Source: JADFXI01 sp963784135 (GTDB lineage: Bacteria; Nitrospirota; Thermodesulfovibrionia; Thermodesulfovibrionales; Dissulfurispiraceae). Taken from it: a stretch of DNA of 64,000 bases. The position numbers and the translations under genes were made by a program. The DNA lies in NCBI GenBank assembly GCA_963784135.1, contig CAWAQG010000004.1:744001-808000 (forward strand). Reading direction: 5' to 3'. The notes beneath the pieces were generated by a model, which was not told where the DNA came from, did not search any database, and saw only the letters and a list, made by a program, of their open reading frames with translations. This document shows positions 9,264 through 17,448 of this stretch, piece by piece (the stretch's first letter is position 1; every line of letters begins with the position of its first letter).

Positions 9264-9301
9264 CCTCAGCGCATAACAAAGAGGCCCTGAGGTTTTTTTT
9301 T
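9264..9301 (+). terminator. Hairpin plus T-tract in the leader of the DEAD-box helicase gene
   Basis: CCTCAG at 9264-9269 pairs with CTGAGG at 9287-9292, followed at once by nine T residues. It reads toward the helicase start at 9331, with no plus-strand gene upstream, because the IS transposase is on the other strand. It therefore looks like a leader attenuator or a roadblock against read-through, not the end of a gene. The loop is long (17 nt) and the stem only 6 bp, so strength is uncertain. Confidence 0.5.
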
Positions 9302-9330
9302 GCAATGGAGAAAAAGGAGAGGTACAAGAT

Positions 9331-10884
9331 ATGAGATTTGAAGATTTTGCATTATCAAAAGAAACAATGCGGGCGATATCGGAGATCGGGTTTGAAGAGC
9401 CGACTCCTATACAGGCTTCCGTTATTCCGCTGATTATGGGTGGGGCGGACATTATCGGGCAGGCGCAGACCGGCACCGGCAAAACTGCCGCATTCGGCAT
9501 TCCCATAGTTGAAATGTGCAGGAAAAGCGAGCATCCATTTGCCATCATACTGGAGCCGACGAGGGAACTTGCCGTTCAGGTCGCCCTGGAGCTCGACCGG
9601 GTTGGAAGCCGCAAACGGGTCAGGGTGCTCGCGGTATACGGCGGGCAGTCCATCGAAAACCAGATAAAGGCATTAAAACACGGCGTCGATGTGGTCGTCG
9701 GCACGCCGGGGAGGATTATTGACCATCTGAACAGGAAGACTCTCTCTTTGTCAGCAATAAAGATTGCGGTGCTTGACGAGGCTGATGAAATGCTGAATAT
9801 GGGATTCATTGAGGACATAGAGACTATACTCACCAAAACTCCGGAGGCAAGGCAAACACTGCTTTTCTCTGCGACAATGCCGCAGCCTATTATGGTCATC
9901 GCCAGGAAGTATATGAAAGAGCCTGAAAAAATACGCATCAATCCGAAGGATGTTGTCATCCCGAAGATCAAACAGGTATTTTATGAGGTCCGCGAAGGGG
10001 ACAAAATAAATGCTCTTTCCAGGCTCCTTGATGTCGAAAACCCGCAGCTGGCGATTGTATTTTGCCACACAAAACGCGAGGTCGACGAGGTTTCGATGAA
10101 GCTCGGACAACTCGGCTATAATGCAAGCGCACTGCACGGTGATTTTACCCAGGCGCGCAGGGACGAGGTGATGTATAAGTTCAGAGAAGGCATGCTTGAC
10201 ATTCTCGTTGCTACAGACGTCGCTGCAAGGGGGCTTGATATAAAAAATGTTTCCCATGTTGTAAACTTCAGCATTCCGCAAAATCCGGACAGCTACGTGC
10301 ACCGCATCGGCAGGACGGGCAGGGCCGGAAAGTCCGGGATAGCCATAACGTTTGTTACTCCCCGGGAATATCGTCATTTGAGGCTTATTGAGCAGACCGC
10401 AAAAACAGTCATCGATAAAAAAAGATTGCCGTCTGCGGACGATGTCATCAAAGCAAGGGAGCAGAATATTCTGAAAGACGTTGCCGGGATAATCGAGGCC
10501 GGCAATCATACGCGTTATATGCAGACGGTCAAGAGCCTCTCCGAGCACCACAGTTTTGCCGATATTGCTGCCGCGGCCTTCTTCGTTGCCTATGGAGAAA
10601 TTAAAGAACCGGGGCCGGGGGAACAGGCTGAAACTAAAGGGATGGTGCGCCTCTTTATGACTATCGGCAGAAAGGACAAGATAAAGGTCGCCGACATTGT
10701 AAAATCGATAGCTTCCGAAGCAAACATACCCTACAGCAAGATAGGCAACATTGATGTCCTCGAAAAGTTTACGTTTGTGGAAGTGCCTGCCGAACTCGCG
10801 GACCGAGTTATACGCTCGGTGGACGATATGATTATGAAAGGGAAAAGGATCAAGATACAGCAGGCAAAAGCAAGACCCGCATAG
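9331..10884 (+). CDS. deaD: DEAD-box ATP-dependent RNA helicase (DeaD/CsdA type)
   Basis: An RNA-unwinding ATPase that probably acts in ribosome assembly, mRNA decay or cold adaptation. Motifs in order: EPTPIQASVIP (Q motif), AQTGTGKTA (Walker A, ~residue 50), PTRELAVQ, TPGRIIDH, LDEADEML (DEAD box), FSATMP, then in the second RecA domain DVAARGLDI and HRIGRTGRAG. The C-terminal ~75 residues (MVRLFMTIGRKDKIKVADIV...KIQQAK) are a DbpA-type RNA-binding domain. Length is 517 residues. A GGAGAGG ribosome site precedes the ATG. It leads a short run with yacG and dapB. Confidence 0.93.
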   Translation: MRFEDFALSKETMRAISEIGFEEPTPIQASVIPLIMGGADIIGQAQTGTGKTAAFGIPIVEMCRKSEHPFAIILEPTRELAVQVALELDRVGSRKRVRVLAVYGGQSIENQIKALKHGVDVVVGTPGRIIDHLNRKTLSLSAIKIAVLDEADEMLNMGFIEDIETILTKTPEARQTLLFSATMPQPIMVIARKYMKEPEKIRINPKDVVIPKIKQVFYEVREGDKINALSRLLDVENPQLAIVFCHTKREVDEVSMKLGQLGYNASALHGDFTQARRDEVMYKFREGMLDILVATDVAARGLDIKNVSHVVNFSIPQNPDSYVHRIGRTGRAGKSGIAITFVTPREYRHLRLIEQTAKTVIDKKRLPSADDVIKAREQNILKDVAGIIEAGNHTRYMQTVKSLSEHHSFADIAAAAFFVAYGEIKEPGPGEQAETKGMVRLFMTIGRKDKIKVADIVKSIASEANIPYSKIGNIDVLEKFTFVEVPAELADRVIRSVDDMIMKGKRIKIQQAKARPA

Positions 10885-10893
10885 GTTATAATT

Positions 10894-11061
10894 ATGCAAG
10901 TCCGATGTCCTGTATGTAAAATAAAGACAACGTGGGAAGAAAACCCGTTTAAGCCATTTTGCTCTGAGCGATGCAAACTTATAGACCTCGGCAGGTGGGC
11001 CTCGGAGGAATACAAAGTCCCCGACAAGGATGAAGACACCCGGAAAGAAGATAACGACTAA
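10894..11061 (+). CDS. yacG: YacG-type zinc-binding protein (putative DNA gyrase inhibitor)
   Basis: A 55-residue protein beginning MQVRCPVCK and continuing with TTWEENPFKPFCSERCKLI and DLGRWASEEYKVP. It has the YacG pattern C-P-x-C...F-C-S-x-R-C, whose four cysteines bind zinc. The DLGxW motif and an acidic tail are family features. In E. coli YacG binds GyrB and inhibits gyrase. It lies 9 bp after the helicase stop and 36 bp before dapB, so it is probably co-transcribed. Confidence 0.9.
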   Translation: MQVRCPVCKIKTTWEENPFKPFCSERCKLIDLGRWASEEYKVPDKDEDTRKEDND

Positions 11062-11097
11062 TTGGTTCACTACCCATTAATGAGGAGGACATAAGCA

Positions 11098-11901
11098 ATG
11101 AATAGGATCATCGTTACCGGTGCTACAGGCAGAATGGGGGGCAGAATCATAGCGCTTCTAAAGGAATATTCCGAGCTGCAGCTTGCCGGCGCCCTGGAAA
11201 AGAAAGGCAGCGAAGGAATCGGCAGAGACATCGGCGCCCTGCTCGGTACAGGGGAAACAAAAGTGCTGCTCAGCGATGCGCTCGAAAATATAATCGGCAA
11301 CGGAGATGTGCTTATTGACTTTACGGCCCCTGCTGCAACATTACAAAACGTGAAGCTTGCCGCTGAAAATAAAAAGGCTGTGGTCATAGGCACCACCGGC
11401 TTTTCGAAAGACGATATTGAGACGATACGGCATCTGTCCGGCAAAATCCCGATCGTGCTTGCCCCCAATATGAGCGTCGGCGTAAATCTGCTCTTCAAAA
11501 TACTTCAGGATGTCGCAAGAGTGCTTGGTGACGATTACGATATTGAAATCATTGAGGCCCACCACCGACTGAAAAAGGACGCGCCGAGCGGGACCGCTCT
11601 TAAAATGGCGCAGGTCATTGCAGAGGCGGTAAAGAGAAATCTTGATGAAGTCGCCGTATATGCCAGGAAAGGGACAATCGGAGAGCGCACAAAGCAGGAG
11701 ATAGGCATTCAGACAGTCAGGGCAGGGGACATTGTGGGTGAGCATACCGTGCTTTTCGGAGGTCTTGGTGAACGGATAGAGATCACTCATAAGGCATCCA
11801 GCAGGGACACTTTTGCCCGCGGCGCGCTAAAAGCCGCAATATGGGTCGCTGAGAAAAAAGCGGGATTATATGATATGCAGGATGTGCTGGGATTAAAATA
11901 G
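11098..11901 (+). CDS. dapB: 4-hydroxy-tetrahydrodipicolinate reductase
   Basis: Catalyses the NAD(P)H-dependent reduction step of diaminopimelate/lysine synthesis. The Rossmann nucleotide site is GATGRMGGRI at the N-terminus. DFTAPAATLQNV and GTTGFS follow. The catalytic region has IEIIEAHHRLKKDAPSGTALKMA with the conserved His-His and Lys, and the C-terminus has HKASSRDTFARGALKAA. Length 267 residues is normal. A clear GAGGAGG ribosome site precedes the ATG. The gene ends in a palindromic heptad-repeat region. Confidence 0.96.
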   Translation: MNRIIVTGATGRMGGRIIALLKEYSELQLAGALEKKGSEGIGRDIGALLGTGETKVLLSDALENIIGNGDVLIDFTAPAATLQNVKLAAENKKAVVIGTTGFSKDDIETIRHLSGKIPIVLAPNMSVGVNLLFKILQDVARVLGDDYDIEIIEAHHRLKKDAPSGTALKMAQVIAEAVKRNLDEVAVYARKGTIGERTKQEIGIQTVRAGDIVGEHTVLFGGLGERIEITHKASSRDTFARGALKAAIWVAEKKAGLYDMQDVLGLK

Positions 11902-11904
11902 AAC

Positions 11905-11994
11905 CAGGTCATAGGTTATAGGTGATAGGTTATGGGAAATGAAGAAAAAATCTCTTTTTGTTTTCATGACCTATGACCTATTACCTATGACCTG
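11905..11994. terminator. Palindrome of heptad repeats between convergent dapB and ferritin-like gene
   Basis: The left arm 11905-11936 (repeats of AGGTCATA/AGGTTATA type) and the right arm 11965-11994 (CATGACCTATGACC type) are largely complementary around an A/T-rich centre containing an A6 run and T-runs. Placed between two convergent genes it could act as a bidirectional terminator. The same 7-bp unit occurs at other gene ends in the window. Confidence 0.55.
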
Positions 11995-12009
11995 TCAGTA
12001 AATATATTT

Positions 12010-12510
12010 TTACGCCCAGGGTGTCCCGCCGTCAACAATGCTGTGTTCTTCCCACATAAACCAGTTGCCGGTATCGGACAGAAACGAGTAGGTATTTTCA
12101 AATATGGAGTAGTGCTGCTCCTCTTCATGGACCAGCCGTTCGAACAGCATTTTCTCTTTTTCAGTTACCGCTTCCTTCAGCGTTTTTTTGTAAAATTCCA
12201 CTCCTTTTTTTTCCATGTTCATGGCTATCCTGAAGACTTCAAGATCATCGGTTGTGGCCTCAACCCGCTGCATCATCTCGTTCTTCAGCTCTTCAAAGAC
12301 AGTTTTCACGTTTCCCATGGGGCTGACATCCTCTATTTTCAGGTCCAGTCCCTCTAAAAGACGTTGCAGCATTTCGAGGTGTCTTTTTTCATCCTCGACG
12401 ACCGATAGGAACATTTTCTTCCCGACTTGGCGGCTTGTCCGCTCAGCCGCTTCCTTATAAAAACTTATGGCATCGGATTCCATCCTTATGGATATTTCTA
12501 TGGCGTTCAT
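12010..12510 (-). CDS. Ferritin-like/rubrerythrin-type diiron protein
   Basis: A 166-residue all-helical protein with two E-x-x-H type pairs, VVEDEKRHLEML and LVHEEEQHYSIF, and further helix glutamates (RMESDAISFYKEAAE, NMEKKGVEFYKKT). This is the four-helix diiron fold of the rubrerythrin/ferritin-like group. It lacks a rubredoxin domain of its own, but a separate rubredoxin gene lies 10 bp upstream in the same operon. Together they probably form a peroxide-detoxifying or electron-transfer pair in an anaerobe. The exact substrate cannot be told. Confidence 0.88.
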   Translation of the reverse strand: MNAIEISIRMESDAISFYKEAAERTSRQVGKKMFLSVVEDEKRHLEMLQRLLEGLDLKIEDVSPMGNVKTVFEELKNEMMQRVEATTDDLEVFRIAMNMEKKGVEFYKKTLKEAVTEKEKMLFERLVHEEEQHYSIFENTYSFLSDTGNWFMWEEHSIVDGGTPWA

Positions 12511-12520
12511 TATTTCTCCT

Positions 12521-12682
12521 TTAATCTGTTTTTTCGAATAAATCCCTGGTTGCGCCGCATATAGGGCACACCCAGCTGTCGGGTAACTCTTCGAAGGGGG
12601 TCATGGGGGGGATCCCGGAATCGGGGTCTCCAAATTCAGGCTCATACACATATCCGCAAACACTGCACTTCCACTTATCCAT
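12521..12682 (-). CDS. Rubredoxin
   Basis: A 53-residue iron protein, MDKWKCSVCGYVYEPEFG...PDSWVCPICGATRDLFEK. The two C-x-x-C pairs bind one Fe, and GIPPMTPFEELPDSW is the family centre. The open frame extends 7 residues upstream, but the ATG at 12680-12682 has GGAGG 4 nt before it and gives the normal length. It probably donates electrons to the ferritin-like protein encoded next. Confidence 0.95.
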   Translation of the reverse strand: MDKWKCSVCGYVYEPEFGDPDSGIPPMTPFEELPDSWVCPICGATRDLFEKTD

Positions 12683-12788
12683 AAGTCCTCCTGGTATCTG
12701 CATATGACTGTAATTACTTCTCTCTGTTCGCGCTTACAATTTATTCTTGTGAGTTGTCAGCTCCACTTTAATAATAGTATATCAGAGA

Positions 12789-14093
12789 CTATGCACTGTC
12801 AATTCCTTCCATCTTTACTTTTGCGATCCTCTGCGCCACCATCTCAATGATCCTGAAACGTTTATTTTCGAAATCGACCGTATCGCCGGTTTTAGGTATT
12901 CGTTGCAGACTCATTACAATAAATCCCCCAAGCGTCTCATACTCTGTCGATTCAGGAATAATTATATTGTAATCCTGATTGAGGTCACTGGCGCTGAGCG
13001 ATGCGTCGATAATCATCGAGCCGTCCTCAAGCAGGATAACCGGACTCTCTGTATCGTATTCGTCCCGGATCTCTCCGACTATTTCTTCCAGAAGGTCTTC
13101 CAGAGTCACAAGACCTGAAACGGCGCCATATTCATCTATAACTATTGCCATATGGACCCTTTTCCTCTGCATTTCTCTGAGGAGGATACTTATCTTCATG
13201 GTCTCCGGAATAAATATGGGCGGCTTGATTATCCTGTGAATATTGATGCTGTCTGTCCTGGAAAGCAGATTATAAAAATCTTTGGCATAAAGAATACCGC
13301 GTATATCATTAATATCTTTTCCTATGACCGGATATCGTGAAAACTTTTCTTCAAGAATAATTGCCTTTACTTCGTCGACCGTCATCGATATGCCGATGGT
13401 AACCATCTGGAGAGCGGGGATCATGACCTCTTTGACCGAGGTGTCGGTGAATTCAAAGACGCTGTGGATAAGTTCTTTCTCCGCCGATTCGAAGACACCC
13501 TGTTCTCCGCCTTCTTCTATAAGCAGTTTTACTTCCTCTTCCGAAACGTATTCCCGCGAGGTAAATGCCTTTGTGTGAAAAGGCTTTAATATAATATTGG
13601 TGCTGGCAGTCAGGATACTGACCAGAACATTTGCAATCTTTGAGAACCTGTCAATCAGCGGCGCAACCCAGAGGCCGACAACTTCTGAATTTGAGAGCGC
13701 CACGGATTTTGGGATAAGCTCGCCGAAGACAAGGAAGAAGAATGTTATGACGATAACAACAAACCCGATTGCAATGGCCTCGCTCGAAGCGGCAACAAAG
13801 GGTAAGGGGACCTCCTGAAGCAGGGGTTTGATGACCTTCACCGCCGCAGCTCCGCCGATCGCCGATGCGAGGTCGGCAGTCAGGGTTATGCCTATCTGTA
13901 TAGTGGCCAAAAAACGGTCCGGTTTTTCCTTGAGCTTATATAGGACGTCGGCATTTTTGTTCCCCTCATCCATTAACTGTTTAACGCGCGTTCTTCTGCT
14001 GGTTACGACAGCAATTTCAGAAGCTGCAAAGAAACCATTAATAATAATACAAAGCGCTATAAGGAAGAGTTGTAGCCACATACCGGATAACAT
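12789..14093 (-). CDS. CorC/HlyC-type membrane protein (DUF21-CBS-CorC domains)
   Basis: A 434-residue protein of the CNNM/CorC transporter family linked to Mg2+/Co2+ export. An N-terminal DUF21 region has about four membrane helices (LFLIALCIIINGFFAASE, IAIGFVVIVITFFFLVFGELIPKSVAL). A tandem CBS pair (residues ~205-330, with VKEVMIPALQMVTI and KRVHMAIVIDEYGAVSGLVTLEDLLEEIVGEI) and a C-terminal CorC_HlyC domain (YETLGGFIVMSLQRIPKTGD) follow. It stands alone. Confidence 0.93.
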   Translation of the reverse strand: MLSGMWLQLFLIALCIIINGFFAASEIAVVTSRRTRVKQLMDEGNKNADVLYKLKEKPDRFLATIQIGITLTADLASAIGGAAAVKVIKPLLQEVPLPFVAASSEAIAIGFVVIVITFFFLVFGELIPKSVALSNSEVVGLWVAPLIDRFSKIANVLVSILTASTNIILKPFHTKAFTSREYVSEEEVKLLIEEGGEQGVFESAEKELIHSVFEFTDTSVKEVMIPALQMVTIGISMTVDEVKAIILEEKFSRYPVIGKDINDIRGILYAKDFYNLLSRTDSINIHRIIKPPIFIPETMKISILLREMQRKRVHMAIVIDEYGAVSGLVTLEDLLEEIVGEIRDEYDTESPVILLEDGSMIIDASLSASDLNQDYNIIIPESTEYETLGGFIVMSLQRIPKTGDTVDFENKRFRIIEMVAQRIAKVKMEGIDSA

Positions 14094-14273
14094 TCACCTT
14101 TAGACAACAGGGTTTGTGAGAAAGACGCATCAATACGGCCGGGGCATTGTTTCTCAAATGCACCGACAGCGTAACATGGGGGAAAAATTATAAACCGTAA
14201 ACGATTATGATGCCTGGATGCCTGGTTAGAACACATGTGCGATAATTATATCATTTTTTCGGCAATATCTCAT

Positions 14274-14289
14274 CAGCCATGACGGTCCG
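14274..14289. repeat. 16-bp target-site duplication left of IS copy 3
   Basis: CAGCCATGACGGTCCG, repeated exactly at 15658-15673 on the other side of the IS. Confidence 0.92.
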
Positions 14290-14349
14290 TGTGGCGAGCA
14301 GATAAACTGTCCGTATCTGTAGCACATAAACTGTCCGGATAAAATATAT

Positions 14350-14369
14350 GGATAGCAAGGGGGCTATCC
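14350..14369 (+). promoter_or_regulatory. Start-codon hairpin of the IS transposase
   Basis: GGATAGC (14350-14356), loop AAGGGG, then GCTATCC (14363-14369) is a perfect 7-bp hairpin ending one base before the ATG at 14370. The ribosome-binding purines lie in the loop. The same hairpin occurs in all four IS copies (copy 4 has one extra loop G), so it probably tunes transposase translation. Confidence 0.6.
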
Positions 14370-15548
14370 ATGAAACGTTCGGCAGTGTTGCAGGAGGTAC
14401 GGAAGATGAGATTTGAAGAAAGCTATGAGGGTTGGATACGAGGTCGATTAACGCAGGAAGAAGCAGCAACGCTTCTGGGTGTGTGCGATAGGACATTTAG
14501 AAGATATATGTTGAGGTATGAAGATACGGGCCTGGAGGGCCTTATAGATAAGCGTTTAGGGCAAATATCTCATAAACGTGCGCCTGTTGATGAAGTAGTC
14601 GCACTATCGGATCTTTATAGCAATCGCTTTTGTGGTTTCAATGTCAAACATTTTTATAGCTGGTACCGGCGTGCTTATCAAGGGACCAGAAGCTACACAT
14701 GGGTCAAGAACACCCTCCAGGAAAAGGGATTGGTACCGAAGGCAGCACAGAAAGGTACACACAGGAAAAAGCGTACAAGGGCACCTTATACCGGTATGAT
14801 GCTGCACCAGGATGGTTCCAAACATCAGTGGGTTGAAGGAAAATACTGGGATCTAATCGTAACTATGGATGATGCCACGAGTGAACACTACTCGATGTTT
14901 TTTGTGCAGGAGGAAGGCACTCAAAGCAGCTTTCAAGGGGTAAAAGAAGTTATTGAGCAACACGGATTGTTTGCTTCGTTGTATACGGATCGTGGAAGTC
15001 ACTACTGGCATACACCTGAGGCCGGAGGGAAAGTGGACAAATCAAATCTTACCCAGTTCGGTCGTGCAATGAGCCAACTTGGAATTAAGATGATTGCTGC
15101 GTATTCTCCTGAGGCCAGGGGTCGTTCTGAGCGAGCCTTCGAAACTCATCAAGACCGCCTCGTCAAGGAGCTTGCAATGGCGGGCATTACTGAGATGAAG
15201 CAGGCCAATGATTATCTTGCCAGTACTTATATGCCAGCCCATAATGCCGAGTTCACTGTTGTCCCGCAGGAACCACAGAGCGTATTCGTGACTTGGGCAG
15301 GCACTGCCTTGGAAGACATCCTATGCGAACAGTATGACCGCACCGTAGGCAACGACAACTGTGTAAAGTTCGATGGGCTAAAACTTCAGATCCCGCCAAA
15401 TCAATATCGCTGCCACTACGTTAAGGTCGAAGTTCGCGTCCATCGTTATCCGGATGGTGGCCTTGCTATATTCCATGGACCGAGAAAACTGGCGGTCTTT
15501 GACCCTAAAGGAAAGGAGATTGCAAAGTGCTCACATGCAGCGGCATGA
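14370..15548 (+). CDS. IS transposase with HTH and DDE integrase core, intact copy 3
   Basis: 392 residues, identical in protein sequence to the copy at 7932-9110: helix-turn-helix LTQEEAATLLGVCDRTFRRY, catalytic-region acids in TMDDATSEHY, LYTDRGSHYW and EARGRSERAF, and a C-terminal domain ending KCSHAAA. Identity with a copy on the opposite strand 6 kb away indicates recent activity. Confidence 0.93.
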   Translation: MKRSAVLQEVRKMRFEESYEGWIRGRLTQEEAATLLGVCDRTFRRYMLRYEDTGLEGLIDKRLGQISHKRAPVDEVVALSDLYSNRFCGFNVKHFYSWYRRAYQGTRSYTWVKNTLQEKGLVPKAAQKGTHRKKRTRAPYTGMMLHQDGSKHQWVEGKYWDLIVTMDDATSEHYSMFFVQEEGTQSSFQGVKEVIEQHGLFASLYTDRGSHYWHTPEAGGKVDKSNLTQFGRAMSQLGIKMIAAYSPEARGRSERAFETHQDRLVKELAMAGITEMKQANDYLASTYMPAHNAEFTVVPQEPQSVFVTWAGTALEDILCEQYDRTVGNDNCVKFDGLKLQIPPNQYRCHYVKVEVRVHRYPDGGLAIFHGPRKLAVFDPKGKEIAKCSHAAA

Positions 15549-15657
15549 GACTCAATAAAACTGACATCGGTGGCCTGCCATGTTCCATGCGCAGCCACCC
15601 TGCAGAACCGGACAGTTTATTTGCTCTAAAACCGGACAACTCTATTTGTTGACAACA

Positions 15658-15673
15658 CAGCCATGACGGTCCG
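15658..15673. repeat. 16-bp target-site duplication right of IS copy 3
   Basis: CAGCCATGACGGTCCG, exact repeat of 14274-14289. Confidence 0.92.
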
Positions 15674-15676
15674 CCG

Positions 15677-16912
15677 TTAAGGCTGCACCGTAAGAATAGT
15701 CCTTACAACATCGGGATAATGCGCGATAAGCCTTAGCTCATCATCGGTGAGCGGTTTCTGAGTATGGAGGTTGGCATACTGCGCAAGTTCGAGTATTCTC
15801 CTCGCCTCGTTGTCATCATGGAATTCTATGCCAAGCTTCGAGTATACATGCCTGAACCCTTTGATGCCGCCATATTCACCCGTCGTAATGACTCTTCCGG
15901 TCTCGGTGAGTTCCGGCTCTCCTCTTCCCACATCCTCAGGGTCGTATAATTCATAATTTCTCCTGTCTTTCAGGGCGCCGTCGGCATGAATGCCGGATTC
16001 ATGCGCAAAGGCGTTGGCTCCTACGCCCGGCTGGCTGATAGGGATAGGGAGGTTAAAGGCATAGGATGCATACTTGGCAATCTTCCATGATTTTTTCAAA
16101 TCAACATGCTCATCGAGAGGCACTTTGTCTTTCACGCCATGGGAGTATTTTAACGCAAGGATAGTGGATACAAGGTCGCAGTTGCCCGCTCGCTCGCCGT
16201 ATCCGTTTATCGTCGTATTTATGTATGAGTCGACACCGGCATCTATGGCGCCCTGGGCGCCGGCCACCGAGACGGCTTCGGCCATTCCAAGGTCGTTGTG
16301 GCAGTGCATCTCTATATGGAATTTTGTCGAAAAAGAAAGAGCTTTTATCCTCTCATATATAGTAATCGGGTCATCTACACCCAGAGTGTCGCAGTACCTG
16401 AACCTGTTTGCCCCCGACTCCTTGCCCATGAGCGCAAATTCAATCAGCCGGTCGAGTTCGGTCCTCGATGCGTCCTCGGCATTCACTCCTATCGTTTCAG
16501 CTCCGAGTTCCCTCGCAAGCCTGACCGATTCTGAAACAGTTTTTAAAATATTCTCCCATGACTTCTTCCCCTGGAATTTACCCTGCAGCATGATATCGGA
16601 AGTAGACATGGATATGTTCAGATGTTTTATTCCCGGGCAATTCTTGAAAGTTAGTATTACGTCTTCGGGAATAGCACGGCACCAGCCTTCAAGGTGTAAT
16701 CTCTTGATCGCCCCCTGTCCGGCGAGCGCGAGGTTCGCATTAATATAGTTGATCTCATGTTTAAGAGTCGGGAACCCGACCTCGCTCTGATAAATACCCA
16801 TTTCGTCGAGATAAATATTCAGCATGGTCTTCGACAATTTCGGCAGCAGGATCCTTGACGTCTGGACGCCGTCCCTGTTGGTAACGTCTATCAGATATAC
16901 TTTGCTGCTCAT
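15677..16912 (-). CDS. Homocitrate/isopropylmalate-synthase-family enzyme (DRE-TIM metallolyase)
   Basis: A 411-residue acyl-CoA condensing enzyme of the LeuA/NifV superfamily. It starts SSKVYLIDVTNRDGVQTS (the R-D-G-x-Q active-site loop) and includes EMHCHNDLGMAEA (the metal-binding HxH), NTTINGYGERAGNCDL, and a C-terminal half with GANAFAHESGIHADG. It lacks the long LeuA regulatory dimer domain. It follows ilvB and ilvN on the same strand, 36 bp after ilvN, so a branched-chain amino-acid role such as citramalate formation for isoleucine is plausible. Homocitrate synthase or Re-type citrate synthase are alternatives I cannot separate by eye. Confidence 0.8.
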   Translation of the reverse strand: MSSKVYLIDVTNRDGVQTSRILLPKLSKTMLNIYLDEMGIYQSEVGFPTLKHEINYINANLALAGQGAIKRLHLEGWCRAIPEDVILTFKNCPGIKHLNISMSTSDIMLQGKFQGKKSWENILKTVSESVRLARELGAETIGVNAEDASRTELDRLIEFALMGKESGANRFRYCDTLGVDDPITIYERIKALSFSTKFHIEMHCHNDLGMAEAVSVAGAQGAIDAGVDSYINTTINGYGERAGNCDLVSTILALKYSHGVKDKVPLDEHVDLKKSWKIAKYASYAFNLPIPISQPGVGANAFAHESGIHADGALKDRRNYELYDPEDVGRGEPELTETGRVITTGEYGGIKGFRHVYSKLGIEFHDDNEARRILELAQYANLHTQKPLTDDELRLIAHYPDVVRTILTVQP

Positions 16913-16948
16913 TTGCTCCTTAGGTCAGATAGGCTTGTTGAGGCGCGG

Positions 16949-17437
16949 TTATTTTTTACGGGAAGTCTCCCGGGCGATGGCAATTTTACCGGTCCTTACG
17001 AATTCCTTTATACCCATCGGTTTCATGAGTTCTATAAATGCCTCTATCTTTTTCTCATCACCTGTAATCTCAATGGTATATGTGCTGGGACTTGAATCCA
17101 CAATTCTGCCCCTGAATATTTCGGCTGTCCTCAGCACTTCCGCCTTGTTCTCCTGGCGCGGAGCCACTTTAAGCATCACCATTTCTCTCTCAACATGGTC
17201 CAGTTCGGTGAGGTCCGTAACTTTTATCACATCTATCAGTTTATGGAGCTGTTTTGATATCTGCTCAATTACCCAGTCGTCACCGGTGGTGACTATTGTC
17301 ATTACCGACACCTGAGGATCTATGGTCTCGCCCACGGAAAGGCTTTCTATATTGTATCCCCTGCCGCTGAAGAGCCCCGAAACCCTCGAAAGAACGCCGA
17401 ATTTATTTTCAACAAGCACTGATATTGTATGTCTCAT
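16949..17437 (-). CDS. ilvN: Acetolactate synthase small (regulatory) subunit
   Basis: A 162-residue regulatory subunit of acetohydroxyacid synthase, conferring valine feedback control. The N-terminal ACT domain is HTISVLVENKFGVLSRVSGLFSGRGYNIESL. The C-terminal domain contains the family segment FRGRIVDSSPSTYTIEITG. The start lies 11 bp after the ilvB stop. Confidence 0.96.
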   Translation of the reverse strand: MRHTISVLVENKFGVLSRVSGLFSGRGYNIESLSVGETIDPQVSVMTIVTTGDDWVIEQISKQLHKLIDVIKVTDLTELDHVEREMVMLKVAPRQENKAEVLRTAEIFRGRIVDSSPSTYTIEITGDEKKIEAFIELMKPMGIKEFVRTGKIAIARETSRKK

Positions 17438-17448
17438 GTAATTCCCCC

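Larger units (their letters stand above)
14290..15657 (+). mobile_element. Insertion sequence copy 3 (ISNCY/IS1202-like), intact
   Basis: This 1368-bp element begins TGTGGCGAGCAGATAAAC and ends TTTGTTGACAACA, between perfect 16-bp direct repeats. Subterminal motifs ATAAACTGTCCG lie at 14302-14313 and 14326-14337, with inverted counterparts at 15609-15620 and, degenerate, at 15633-15644. It lies just downstream of the leuA-like gene, ending 19 bp from that gene's stop codon, and does not disrupt it. The transposase protein is identical to that of copy 2, so transposition is recent. Confidence 0.94.
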
